Below are positions 24,090-33,251 of a stretch of DNA of 64,000 nucleotides, piece by piece. Source of the stretch: Namhaeicola litoreus (GTDB taxonomy: Bacteria > Bacteroidota > Bacteroidia > Flavobacteriales > Flavobacteriaceae). Numbering within the stretch: position 1 is the first letter of the stretch; each line of letters starts with the position of its first letter. The notes under the pieces were generated by a model that was not told the DNA's origin, did no database searches, and saw only the letters and a program-made list of their open reading frames with translations. Location: contig NZ_JBHTMY010000002.1 in NCBI RefSeq assembly GCF_042679565.1, positions 496,001 to 560,000 on the forward strand. The letters run 5' to 3'. The position numbers and the translations under genes are program-made.

Positions 24090-24857
24090 ATGCGATGGAT
24101 TCTTTTATTTTTTTTGTCTTCCTCTGGTTTGGTATCTCAAAATGTAATTGCCACCTTAGAAAGTACCCAAAGCCTTGATGCCGATACTTTTATAGGAAGA
24201 GATGCCTTGGCTAACATTTATTACGTAAAGAATAATATCTTTTTCAAAAAATCTGAAAAATTCACCCTAAATTATCAAAATCCGGATTTAGGCACTTTAT
24301 CTTCTGTAGATATCACAAATCCATTCAAAATCATATTATTCTACAAAGATTTTAATACCGTTATTATTTTAGATAACAACCTCAACCCTCATATTGCTGC
24401 AATCGGACTTCAGGGCGTCAATTATTCTCTGGTAAGTTTTGCTTCAGAAAATAACTTATGGCTGTATAGCACAGAAAATAACATGCTAGAATTGTATGAT
24501 TATCAATTAAATAGAACTAGAATTGTTTCTCAACCCTTGTATTTTTATCAAAAGAACTTTTTGGCAAAAGAGATGATTAGTACCAACCAATATGTCTATT
24601 TGCTCGGAACAACTGGGGTCTTGGCCTTTAATCAATATGGTAGTTTTATGGAATTTAAAATGCATATCGATTTTTCAGATCTCACAATCTGGGGAAAAGA
24701 AAGAGTAATGATGAAAAACAATAGGCTTTTTTTAGCAAATGATGATGAAATTCCTATTCTGATAAAAGAACCCGTAGAGATCAAAGATTTTTATTTTTCG
24801 TCAAATTCATTACAAATCTTTGATGGAAAACAATTATGGCAATTTAAAATAGAATAA
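24090..24857 (+). CDS. Exported propeller-like protein, function unknown
   Basis: I choose ATG 24090 (MRWILLFFLSSSGLVSQN) because it gives a clean signal peptide and lies outside the metK terminator; an upstream in-frame TTG would start inside it. The remaining ~237 residues show repeated short beta-rich units (LANIYYVKNNIFFKK, NPFKIILFYKDFNTVIILDNN, NNLWLYSTENNMLELYDY), like a small WD/NHL-type propeller. I do not recognise a characterised family. It is followed 116 bases later by a deoxynucleoside kinase gene on the same strand. Confidence 0.7.
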   Translation: MRWILLFFLSSSGLVSQNVIATLESTQSLDADTFIGRDALANIYYVKNNIFFKKSEKFTLNYQNPDLGTLSSVDITNPFKIILFYKDFNTVIILDNNLNPHIAAIGLQGVNYSLVSFASENNLWLYSTENNMLELYDYQLNRTRIVSQPLYFYQKNFLAKEMISTNQYVYLLGTTGVLAFNQYGSFMEFKMHIDFSDLTIWGKERVMMKNNRLFLANDDEIPILIKEPVEIKDFYFSSNSLQIFDGKQLWQFKIE

Positions 24858-24973
24858 AATGTTAGGAATTGCCTCTTAGGACATATCAAGCCCATAAAAA
24901 TGCATCCTTAAACCTCTATTAGTCGCTATATTTTTTTATTTTCGCTTAGATATTCATCAGTAAAATAAAATCT

Positions 24974-25588
24974 ATGCACGTTGCCATCGCCGGAAATATA
25001 GGAGCAGGTAAAACTACCCTGACAGAATTATTGGCTAAACACTATAAATGGGAACCGCATTTTGAATCTGTCTCAGAAAATCCATATTTAGATGATTTTT
25101 ATGGATCTATGGAACGCTGGTCTTTTAACCTGCAAATTTTCTTTCTGAATAGTCGTTTCAGACAAATTTTAGAAATTCATGAAAGTGGCAAAAACGTAAT
25201 TCAGGATAGAACTATTTATGAGGATGCACATATTTTTGCACCCAATTTACATTCAATGGGTTTGATGACCAATCGAGATTTTAAGAATTATATTTCTCTA
25301 TTTGAATTAATGGAACGCTTGGTTTCACCTCCGGATTTATTAATTTATTTGCGCTCGAGTATTTCGACACTAGTTGGTCAGATTCACCGAAGAGGTAGAG
25401 AATATGAAAATTCTATTAGTATCGACTATTTAAGCAGATTAAATGAACGCTACGAGGCCTGGATTTCTCAATATACCAAAGGAAATTTGTTGATTATTGA
25501 TGTGGATAACCTGAATATTGTAGATAAAAAAGAAGATTTGGGCTATGTCATCGATAAAATCGACGCGCAAATTCACGGTTTGTTCTAA
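24974..25588 (+). CDS. Deoxynucleoside kinase
   Basis: The 204-residue protein belongs to the dNK/dCK/dGK family. It has the P-loop GNIGAGKTTLTELL at residues 6-19, the ERWSFNLQIFFLNSRF substrate-site helix, QDRTIYEDAHIFA (the DR[ST] motif), and the lid region HRRGREYE. It phosphorylates deoxyadenosine, deoxycytidine or deoxyguanosine in nucleotide salvage; the base preference is not readable. It ends at a hairpin that also serves the convergent pyrophosphatase gene. Confidence 0.92.
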   Translation: MHVAIAGNIGAGKTTLTELLAKHYKWEPHFESVSENPYLDDFYGSMERWSFNLQIFFLNSRFRQILEIHESGKNVIQDRTIYEDAHIFAPNLHSMGLMTNRDFKNYISLFELMERLVSPPDLLIYLRSSISTLVGQIHRRGREYENSISIDYLSRLNERYEAWISQYTKGNLLIIDVDNLNIVDKKEDLGYVIDKIDAQIHGLF

Positions 25589-25590
25589 AA

Positions 25591-25618
25591 AAAAGCTCCC
25601 ATAAAAATGAGAGCTTTT
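25591..25618. terminator. Bidirectional terminator between dNK and hppA
   Basis: AAAAGCTC and GAGCTTTT form an 8-bp stem with A/T runs on both sides. It sits between convergent genes. Confidence 0.8.
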
Positions 25619-25639
25619 AACCATTCAACTGAAATAATA

Positions 25640-27985
25640 TTATTCCTTTTTTTCTTTCATTAACTTTTCAACCTCATCACCTTTTAAAGTTTCTGTTTCA
25701 ACTACATCTTTACCGTCAATGGTTGTTGTCGTAGTTATTTCAGCAACTTTTTCACCGTTTTCATCAGTGGTTATGCGAACCTCCTTTTCAACTTTCTTCT
25801 CTATAGAAGTTGTTTCATGCAGTTCTATGGCAGTTGCGCTTTTCGCTTCCATTTTGTCGATGTCTAAAGCAATACTCGGTGCAATGACTAAGGCAACAAC
25901 CGACATCAATTTTAATAGTATATTTAAAGAAGGACCCGAAGTATCTTTAAAAGGATCACCAACGGTATCCCCTACCACAGCAGCCTTGTGAGCAGCACTT
26001 CCTTTTCTTCCGTCTGCCTCGATCATTTTTTTAGCATTATCCCAAGCTCCACCTGCGTTCGATTGGAAAATCGCCATTAAAACTCCAGAAGTTGTAACGC
26101 CTGCAAGTAATCCACCGAGCATTTGAGCTCCACCTATAAAGCCGATAGCTACAGGAACTAACAATGCCAATAATCCAGGTAAAATCATTTCGCGAATTGA
26201 AGCTTCTGTAGAAATTTCTACACATTTTTCATATTCTGCATAACCATCCGCCTCATCAAATATTTTTCTATCTTCTTTCGATGCTTTGGACATATCGGAA
26301 TCATATTTCCTCATAATTTCCAATGCAGCTTTTAATTGTGGAATGTCATTAAATTGACGACGAACCTCTTCAATCATAGCCATTGCGGCACGCCCCACTG
26401 CTTTCATCGATAAAGCAGAGAAAACAAAAGGTAACATTCCACCTATGAGCAGCCCAGCCATGATATCTGGTTGAGAAACATCGATAGTGGTTACGTTAGC
26501 TGTTTTCATAAATGCAGCAAAAAGGGCTAAGGCAGTAAGCGCAGCAGAAGCAATAGCAAATCCTTTTCCAATTGCTGCAGTGGTATTTCCAACAGCATCT
26601 AACTGGTCTGTTCTTTCACGAACCTCTTTAGGCAATTCAGCCATTTCGGCGATACCTCCTGCATTATCAGAAATAGGTCCGTAAGCATCAACAGCAAGTT
26701 GAATACCTGTATTCGCTAACATTCCGACCGCGGCAATCGCAATACCATATAAACCTGCGAAATAATGAGATACGATAATGCCTGTCGCAATCAGTAAAAT
26801 CGGAATTGCTGTAGACATCATACCCACACCTAAACCGGCAATAATATTTGTTGCAGAACCTGTTTCAGACTGCTTTACAATAGAAGTTACAGGTTTTGTA
26901 CCAGTACCGGTATAATATTCTGTGACTTTACCTACCAAGAAACCAGCGATCAAACCTGCTAATGTAGCAAAGAAAACTCCGTTAGCACCAAAAGGCAAAC
27001 CTTCAACACTATCAGGAATCATTGCTTGAATGATAAAATACGATGCGATGATCATAAATAATCCTGATCCAAATTCACCTAAATTTAATGCCTTATGAGG
27101 GCTACCCCCTTCTTTTACTCTAACAAAAAATGTACCTATAATAGACATAACAATTCCGACAGCCGCTAGTACCAAGGGTAAATAAACGGCACCTAGTCCA
27201 CCAAAATCTGGTGTAATAATTAAAGCACCTAATACCATAGTTCCGATGATCGAACCTACATAAGATTCAAATAAATCCGCTCCCATACCGGCAACATCTC
27301 CAACATTATCCCCAACATTATCTGCAATTGTAGCAGGGTTTAGTGGATGATCTTCCGGAATTCCCGCTTCAACTTTTCCTACTAGATCAGCACCTACATC
27401 AGCTGCCTTGGTATAAATACCACCACCCACACGGGCAAATAAAGCAATTGAGGAAGCTCCTAATGAAAATCCTGATAAGACGTTAAGCACCATTGGCAGA
27501 TTTTCTGCTCCTGGCCACATCCATTGGTAAAGCATAAACAACGAACTCAATCCTAATACACCGAGCCCAACAACTCCTAATCCCATAACAGATCCTCCGG
27601 CAAAAGCAACTTCAAGGGCTTTCCCTAAAGACTCTCTTGCAGCATTTGTTGTTCTAACATTGGCTTTGGTGGCTACACGCATACCTATAAAACCCGCCAA
27701 AGCAGAACAAATAGCCCCAACAACAAAAGAAAAAGCTACGAGACCGTTTGATCCAGCTTCTGAGGCTCCTTTAAAATAAAGTAGTATAGCGACAGCTACA
27801 ACAAAGACGGCTAAAATCTTATATTCAGCCTTTAAAAAAGACATTGCACCATCGGCAATGTGTTTAGCAATACTTGACATTTTTTCATTCCCAGTGGTCT
27901 GCTTGGAAACCCATTGATTTTTTAAAAAAACAAATAGCAATGCCAATAAGCCAAAGAATGGCAAATAGTTAATAATAAATTCCAT
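25640..27985 (-). CDS. hppA: Membrane-bound ion-pumping pyrophosphatase
   Basis: The 781-residue protein has about 16 membrane segments and the M-PPase signatures DVGADLVGKVEAGIPEDHP and NVGDNVGDVAGMGADLFESY; near the C-terminus it has GGAWDNAKK and HKAAVVGDTVGDPFKDTSGP. It couples pyrophosphate hydrolysis to proton or sodium export. GNTTAAIGKG, with Ala at the key site, is the pattern of the K+-dependent class (the independent class has Lys). The ion pumped cannot be settled by eye. After the last membrane helix (near residue 710) it has a charged, Thr/Glu-rich tail of about 70 residues (EKKVEKEVRITTDENGEKV onward) not normally present. Confidence 0.93.
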   Translation of the reverse strand: MEFIINYLPFFGLLALLFVFLKNQWVSKQTTGNEKMSSIAKHIADGAMSFLKAEYKILAVFVVAVAILLYFKGASEAGSNGLVAFSFVVGAICSALAGFIGMRVATKANVRTTNAARESLGKALEVAFAGGSVMGLGVVGLGVLGLSSLFMLYQWMWPGAENLPMVLNVLSGFSLGASSIALFARVGGGIYTKAADVGADLVGKVEAGIPEDHPLNPATIADNVGDNVGDVAGMGADLFESYVGSIIGTMVLGALIITPDFGGLGAVYLPLVLAAVGIVMSIIGTFFVRVKEGGSPHKALNLGEFGSGLFMIIASYFIIQAMIPDSVEGLPFGANGVFFATLAGLIAGFLVGKVTEYYTGTGTKPVTSIVKQSETGSATNIIAGLGVGMMSTAIPILLIATGIIVSHYFAGLYGIAIAAVGMLANTGIQLAVDAYGPISDNAGGIAEMAELPKEVRERTDQLDAVGNTTAAIGKGFAIASAALTALALFAAFMKTANVTTIDVSQPDIMAGLLIGGMLPFVFSALSMKAVGRAAMAMIEEVRRQFNDIPQLKAALEIMRKYDSDMSKASKEDRKIFDEADGYAEYEKCVEISTEASIREMILPGLLALLVPVAIGFIGGAQMLGGLLAGVTTSGVLMAIFQSNAGGAWDNAKKMIEADGRKGSAAHKAAVVGDTVGDPFKDTSGPSLNILLKLMSVVALVIAPSIALDIDKMEAKSATAIELHETTSIEKKVEKEVRITTDENGEKVAEITTTTTIDGKDVVETETLKGDEVEKLMKEKKE

Positions 27986-28012
27986 TTCGTTATAATTAAT
28001 TTTTAGTGGGGA

Positions 28013-28020
28013 TAAAAGTA
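28013..28020 (-). promoter_or_regulatory. Possible -7 element for hppA
   Basis: TACTTTTA on the minus strand is a one-off match to TAnnTTTG, 28 bases before the hppA ATG. Confidence 0.35.
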
Positions 28021-28819
28021 AGAATTAAAAAGAGATAAAAAAACATATACAAACAATAACATTATTCGACAAAAATGTAAATAGGCTTTTATAAATGCTA
28101 TTAAAATATTTAAGTTTAACATGATCATGGGATAATCAACAGAATCTATATAAATAACATTGATTGAATAATTTGACCAGATTAAGAATCAATTTGTCCT
28201 GACTGTAAATCATTATCTGTTTATCAATTGTATCAACATTGATAAACTTAATAATCTCTTCCTATATATCCTGTTTAAACACTGTAACTAGTCATAATTT
28301 AAAGGTGAAATCTTACATTGGCAATGAATCAAATTGAGTTAAACTAGAGGGTCTGTGATATTCACAAATTAGATTCAATACTAAATCTTGCTGACATCAA
28401 TACCCTGATTTTAAAAAAACACCGAACAATACAGATTTGAGAGATGTATGATAGAGTAATTAAGGATGGTATCTCGGTTGAAACAGATCTTACTCATTGT
28501 TGAGATAATCTTAAAAATCGTGTAAATTAAATAGAATTGTTATAATTGAAAATTTGCTCTAAAAAAACAAACCATAGGCAGTTAGCAGGCCAATTTGCTA
28601 TTTTTTATATGCCTAGTATTTGATTTCTTCAATGATTACGTTCATCCCTAATAGTTTTCTGGAAGGATATACCTAAATAATTTGTATTTTCGAAAACCAG
28701 TAAACTTATATAGGATGTCATTAATCACTTCAGAATCCCTTTGAGGAAAATATTGTTTTAGGAAGATGGCAACTCCATTACATGAATTATTCTAAGTTAT
28801 TTCTTAAAATTCATCAAAA
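28021..28819. other. Long AT-rich intergenic region with one perfect inverted repeat
   Basis: About 800 bases separate hppA and the MalT-like regulator, which are divergent. I see no gene. GTTTATCAAT (28219-28228) and ATTGATAAAC (28238-28247) form a perfect 10-bp inverted repeat with a 9-nt spacer. It has no T-run, so an operator is more likely than a terminator. Confidence 0.5.
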
Positions 28820-31519
28820 TTGATTCAGAGAACAAGACTCGTTAAACCAAAAATGCACGATGGTTATGTCGAGAGAAAAAGACTGTTTAAATTAATTGGT
28901 GACAATTGGCAGCGGCCATTTCACCAAATAGTGGCTCCAGCTGGTTACGGCAAATCATCCTTAATGAGCTTATGGCTTGATCGAATAAACGATTCTTACT
29001 CTTGGCTTACCATCGATGATGAATTTAACGATTTAAGGATTTTTCTTTCTTATTTTGGTGAATTTCTAAATAGTAATAAAAAATCATTAGGTTCGGAATT
29101 ATCCGAAATAGCCAGATCCCATCAACTTCCAGAAATTAGCTTTTTAAAACAAAAAGTGCTTCAGGCCATCAGCCATTCGGAGCCTTCTCATGTTTTTGTT
29201 ATTGATGACTATCATCTAATTCAAAATGAGGACATTCATTCCTTAATGAATGCCATTATCAAAAACTTTTCTTCAGAGCTCAAGCTTGTCATTCTGTCAA
29301 GATCTTATGTCAACCTGAATTTTTACAAAGCAGAGGTGTATGACCAGTTAAATAGTATTGATTTAAACGATTTAAAGTTTTTATCTGGAGAAATTCAGCT
29401 TCTTTCTTCAGAGGTGTTTAGAATGCCCGTAGATAATAAGACTGCACAACATATCTATGATGCTACGGAAGGTTGGATTATTCCAATTCGATTGATTTTA
29501 AAGGCGTACAATCAAGGAATTGCCCCAATTGAAATGATTGACGGAATGAGATTACAGTCCACAAAAATGACAGATTATCTACTGGAAGAAGTTTTGAATT
29601 TTGAAAGCAACGATATCCAAGAGTTAGTGATGGTCGTAAGTCTTCTAGAAAGGTTTAATCTCGAAATTATTTGTTTGATTGTTTCAAGTGATTGTGAAAA
29701 AACTCCTAACGAGAAAGCTCTTGTCATGAATCAAATAAAGGAATTCATATCTCGTTCCCTTTTTATCATTACAATGGACCAATCGGGCACCTGGTATCGC
29801 TTTCATGAACTCGTCGCTAGGTTTTTAAAAATAAGATCAACACAATTTTTAAGTACTAAGAGGAGAAATGAAATAATCAAAACAATCAGCAATTATTTAG
29901 AAAAACAAAAGTTTTTCGAGGAGGCTTTAAGATTGAATTTAAAATACGACAATTATACACCTGCCATTGAAATATTGGTAAGGAATCGAGACCGGTATTT
30001 GAACTTTAATCGATTTGACATAATTGAAAAATGGCTTGATATATTCCCTCCTGCAATTGTAGGACAGGAACCCGAACTGCTTTTGATGAAAATGTACTTG
30101 TGCGAGCTTTCAAGTGATTTTGATTGTATAAAACTCTATTCTGAACGTCTAAAAAAATTGATTTCGCAATCAAAATATTCTTCAGAATTATCAGATAAAT
30201 ACTGGGCGGAGTATCATTGTCTGACCTCGGTAGTTGCAGTATATCACGGGGCTTTGGATAAGGGTCTGGAAAAAATGACCCTTGCAATGAATTTGGCCAC
30301 GAGAGATCAAACTTATGTTCTCGGATTTTGTCTCATATTTAAAACCTTGGTTTTAACTTCCTCAGGGAGACAAAGGGAAGCTCGATTATTGCTTAAGAGT
30401 AACAGAAATGAAATCAGTCATAAAGACCCTATATTGCTTTCGCAAAATCTCGTTGCTCGTGCTTTTGTTGAATATATGAGTGGCCAATTAAAGGCTCTGA
30501 AATATGAAGCATCTGCAATCTTAAAGCTCGCCATCCCAAACAACTATTACGCAATTTTCACAATGGCGAACTATTATGCTGCTATTTCAGATTATTTTCA
30601 GAACAAGCTAGAAAAGATTCAAGAATACCTTGACCCGCCCTTGAACCATAAATATAAATCAAGACCAGGCTGGATATTACACATATTTTATCTTAAAGGA
30701 ATGTATTTGGCAGCCGAATGCAGAGATGATGAGCTGCTCAAGTGTATTGAAGAGATGAAAGAGTATGATCATACTCTCTCTCATCTGGACTTCTCCAATG
30801 ATATAAGAATTATGCAATGTGAACTCTATATTCTGATGGGAAACATTAAAAAAGCATGGAATATTTCACTAAAAACTGATTTTCAGAAAAAAGGAGTAAC
30901 ACATCGCTATTTCTGTCCGCGTTTGACTCAAATAAAAATATTAATCTTTAAAGGTGGCTCCAAATTCCTCAAAATAGCTGGGAAGCTAATTTTGGAATTT
31001 GAGAACGAGTCGAGGATTCCTCAAAGTCAGATTTTAATTTTACAGATCAGGAGTCTCAAAATACTACTCATTGCCAAGCAGGGAGATATTTACGGAGCAA
31101 TTGATTTACTGAAAACCCTGCTTACTGAGACTAAAAAAGAGAATATAATTAGATTATATAGCGATCTGGGAGAGGAGATGAGAAAATTACTTAATCAAAT
31201 TAATGATCCTGGTCAATTGGAATCACATCTTTTTCAGATATTAAAGAGTTTTTATGAAAAAGACAATTTTATCAAATTGAAAAAACAAAAGGCACGTAGC
31301 CAAGAAATTTTTCAATTTTTCAATTCCCTGTCGGCAGGTGAGCTGAAGGTATTAGAATTGATGTCCCAAGGAATGAGAAATAAGGAGATCGCCGATGACA
31401 TGCATTACTCCGTTGGAACTGTTAAAACGTATTTGTATAATATTTATAAAAAGATAGAAGTGAACAATAGAACCAATGCGATTTTATTGTATAAGGACTA
31501 CAAAAATAGTTCAAGTTAG
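28820..31519 (+). CDS. MalT-like LuxR-family transcriptional regulator
   Basis: The 899-residue protein has the MalT (LAL/STAND ATPase) layout. The N-terminal TRLVKPKMHDGYVERKRLFKL block is followed by Walker A at residues 39-47 (APAGYGKSS), SWLTIDDEFNDLRIFLSYF, Walker B HVFVIDDYH, and a winged-helix segment with WYRFHELVARFL. A long helical-repeat sensor region of about 450 residues follows. It ends with a LuxR-type helix-turn-helix (LSAGELKVLELMSQGMRNKEIADDM, about residues 835-895). The start is TTG 28820; no nearby ATG gives the family N-terminus. It probably activates the amidohydrolase-porin operon next to it in response to a small ligand. Confidence 0.85.
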   Translation: MIQRTRLVKPKMHDGYVERKRLFKLIGDNWQRPFHQIVAPAGYGKSSLMSLWLDRINDSYSWLTIDDEFNDLRIFLSYFGEFLNSNKKSLGSELSEIARSHQLPEISFLKQKVLQAISHSEPSHVFVIDDYHLIQNEDIHSLMNAIIKNFSSELKLVILSRSYVNLNFYKAEVYDQLNSIDLNDLKFLSGEIQLLSSEVFRMPVDNKTAQHIYDATEGWIIPIRLILKAYNQGIAPIEMIDGMRLQSTKMTDYLLEEVLNFESNDIQELVMVVSLLERFNLEIICLIVSSDCEKTPNEKALVMNQIKEFISRSLFIITMDQSGTWYRFHELVARFLKIRSTQFLSTKRRNEIIKTISNYLEKQKFFEEALRLNLKYDNYTPAIEILVRNRDRYLNFNRFDIIEKWLDIFPPAIVGQEPELLLMKMYLCELSSDFDCIKLYSERLKKLISQSKYSSELSDKYWAEYHCLTSVVAVYHGALDKGLEKMTLAMNLATRDQTYVLGFCLIFKTLVLTSSGRQREARLLLKSNRNEISHKDPILLSQNLVARAFVEYMSGQLKALKYEASAILKLAIPNNYYAIFTMANYYAAISDYFQNKLEKIQEYLDPPLNHKYKSRPGWILHIFYLKGMYLAAECRDDELLKCIEEMKEYDHTLSHLDFSNDIRIMQCELYILMGNIKKAWNISLKTDFQKKGVTHRYFCPRLTQIKILIFKGGSKFLKIAGKLILEFENESRIPQSQILILQIRSLKILLIAKQGDIYGAIDLLKTLLTETKKENIIRLYSDLGEEMRKLLNQINDPGQLESHLFQILKSFYEKDNFIKLKKQKARSQEIFQFFNSLSAGELKVLELMSQGMRNKEIADDMHYSVGTVKTYLYNIYKKIEVNNRTNAILLYKDYKNSSS

Positions 31520-31764
31520 TATCCGTATGGGATTGAGAATTCTACATGACTTACGAACTCTAAATTATTCTCGTATACATTTTTATTTAATCAATCTACT
31601 ACTTATTTTTCATCCAACTTCTCAAGATCAAATGTTTAATTGAAAGCACACAATTCTTACCATGTGGTTATTGTTGTATCTCTTGAACAAACCTATAATT
31701 TATAGTCTTTCCCAATTTTTCAAATAGATTATTTAAAGATATTTATAACGTTTCATTCAGACAT

Positions 31765-31795
31765 ATTGACTTTTTTATTGACTTTAGTCAATAAA
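31765..31795. promoter_or_regulatory. Candidate operator upstream of the amidohydrolase operon
   Basis: TTTATTGACT-TT-AGTCAATAAA (31774-31795) is a perfect 10-bp inverted repeat with a 2-bp centre. A further half-site ATTGACTTT (31765-31773) lies 12 bp upstream in direct repeat with the left arm. It lies 75 bases before the first amidohydrolase ATG and is absent elsewhere in the window as far as I can see. The remainder of the 350-base gap shows nothing else. Confidence 0.5.
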
Positions 31796-31869
31796 GTATT
31801 CATAAAATATATACCATCTTTATCTTATAATTTATTTACAACATTCTTAATTCACATAATACTCCTTTC

Positions 31870-33213
31870 ATGATGAAAACGAAATCTATTCTGCTATCCT
31901 TTGCAGCCATCTGCTTATTCTCTTTTTTTAGCTTCGGTCAATCAGAAGCCCCTAGTCAGATAGTCATAAAAAATGTTCGTGTTTTTGACGGGACCAGTGA
32001 CAAGCTAACCGGCTCTACGGAGGTTTTTGTTGAAGGCAACAAAATCAAGGCAATTGGACCAAGCGCCGGCAAAGGTGCTTCAGAAAAAGCAACCATAATT
32101 GATGGTGGAGGTCGTATATTGATGCCAGGGCTTTCAGATACCCACACGCACATCATGTTTGCTTCGCTCCCACAGGCAGCACTTATGTTTGGTGAGCCCA
32201 ATTTCAACGTAATCTATGCTACTAAGGATGCTGAAGCTATGCTGATGCGCGGTATAACCACGATAAGAGACTTAAGCGGTAATACCTTTGGCTTGAAAAA
32301 GGCCATCGATGAGGGAATGATTCCCGGACCTCGAATTTATCCTTCCGGTGGAATGATCAGTCAGACCGCAGGTCATGGAGACTTTCGAATACCTAATCAG
32401 AAACATCCGGCTTATGGCGGAGGATGGCCGGCACTGTATGAGCAGGGCCATGGGTTTTTAGCAGACGGGCCAACTGAGGTCATGAGAGCTGCTCGCGAGA
32501 ACTTACGAAATGGTGCCTCGCAGATCAAACTGGCGACCGGAGGAGGTTATTCCTCTCCTGCAGACCCACTATTGGGCATTCAGTTTACGCATGAGGAGGT
32601 AAAAGCAGCGGTTGATGTAGCTAAAAACTGGGGGACCTATGTGACCATACATTCATATTTTCCAGCATCCATCAACATGGCTATTGATGCTGGTATCAAA
32701 GATGTTGCTCACGGTCAGTTGTTGGATAAGCCCACCTTAGAGCGTATGGCCAAGGAAGGAGTGTTTTTAAGCACCCAAGCCTTTACCCTTTGCAGTGAAC
32801 CACAGAATTCCGATTTTTCAAATCAAAAGTTGGCCATTGTATGTCAGGGCACCAAAAAAATGTACCAATGGGCCTCTGAAATTCCCAATTTAAAAGTAAC
32901 CTGGGGAACGGATATGTTCTTTGTTCCTGAAGATATATACGCTGGACAAACCAAGCAGCTAGAACGCTTGTTGCCTTGGTTTAAGCCAGTAGAGATTCTT
33001 AAAATGGCTACCGGAAATGCAGGTGAATTGTATAAAATGAGCGGACCTCTTATGAACCCCTATCCTGGTGATTTAGGTGTTATTAAGGAAGGCGCATATG
33101 CTGATATGTTGTTGGTAGAGGGAAACCCGCTTGAAAATCTTGAAGCGGTGACCAATACTGATAATCTTAAGATCATTATGAAAGATGGTAAGATCTTTAA
33201 AAACAAATTATAA
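31870..33213 (+). CDS. Exported amidohydrolase (prolidase/imidazolonepropionase-like)
   Basis: A 447-residue metal-dependent hydrolase with a signal peptide (KSILLSFAAICLFSFFSFGQ). It has the amidohydrolase features IVIKNVRVFDGTSDKL, GLSDTHTHIMFA (HxH metal site), ITTIRDLSGN, the carboxylated-lysine candidate in ASQIKLATGGG, VTIHSYFP, DVAHGQLLD, and the Asp of WGTDMFF. Exported members of this group cleave Xaa-Pro or other dipeptides and N-acyl amino acids. It is first in an operon with a second amidohydrolase and a porin, 39 bases apart. Confidence 0.85.
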   Translation: MMKTKSILLSFAAICLFSFFSFGQSEAPSQIVIKNVRVFDGTSDKLTGSTEVFVEGNKIKAIGPSAGKGASEKATIIDGGGRILMPGLSDTHTHIMFASLPQAALMFGEPNFNVIYATKDAEAMLMRGITTIRDLSGNTFGLKKAIDEGMIPGPRIYPSGGMISQTAGHGDFRIPNQKHPAYGGGWPALYEQGHGFLADGPTEVMRAARENLRNGASQIKLATGGGYSSPADPLLGIQFTHEEVKAAVDVAKNWGTYVTIHSYFPASINMAIDAGIKDVAHGQLLDKPTLERMAKEGVFLSTQAFTLCSEPQNSDFSNQKLAIVCQGTKKMYQWASEIPNLKVTWGTDMFFVPEDIYAGQTKQLERLLPWFKPVEILKMATGNAGELYKMSGPLMNPYPGDLGVIKEGAYADMLLVEGNPLENLEAVTNTDNLKIIMKDGKIFKNKL

Positions 33214-33251
33214 TCATAATCTAACGGTTAGTTAGATTTTATTCTAGAATC

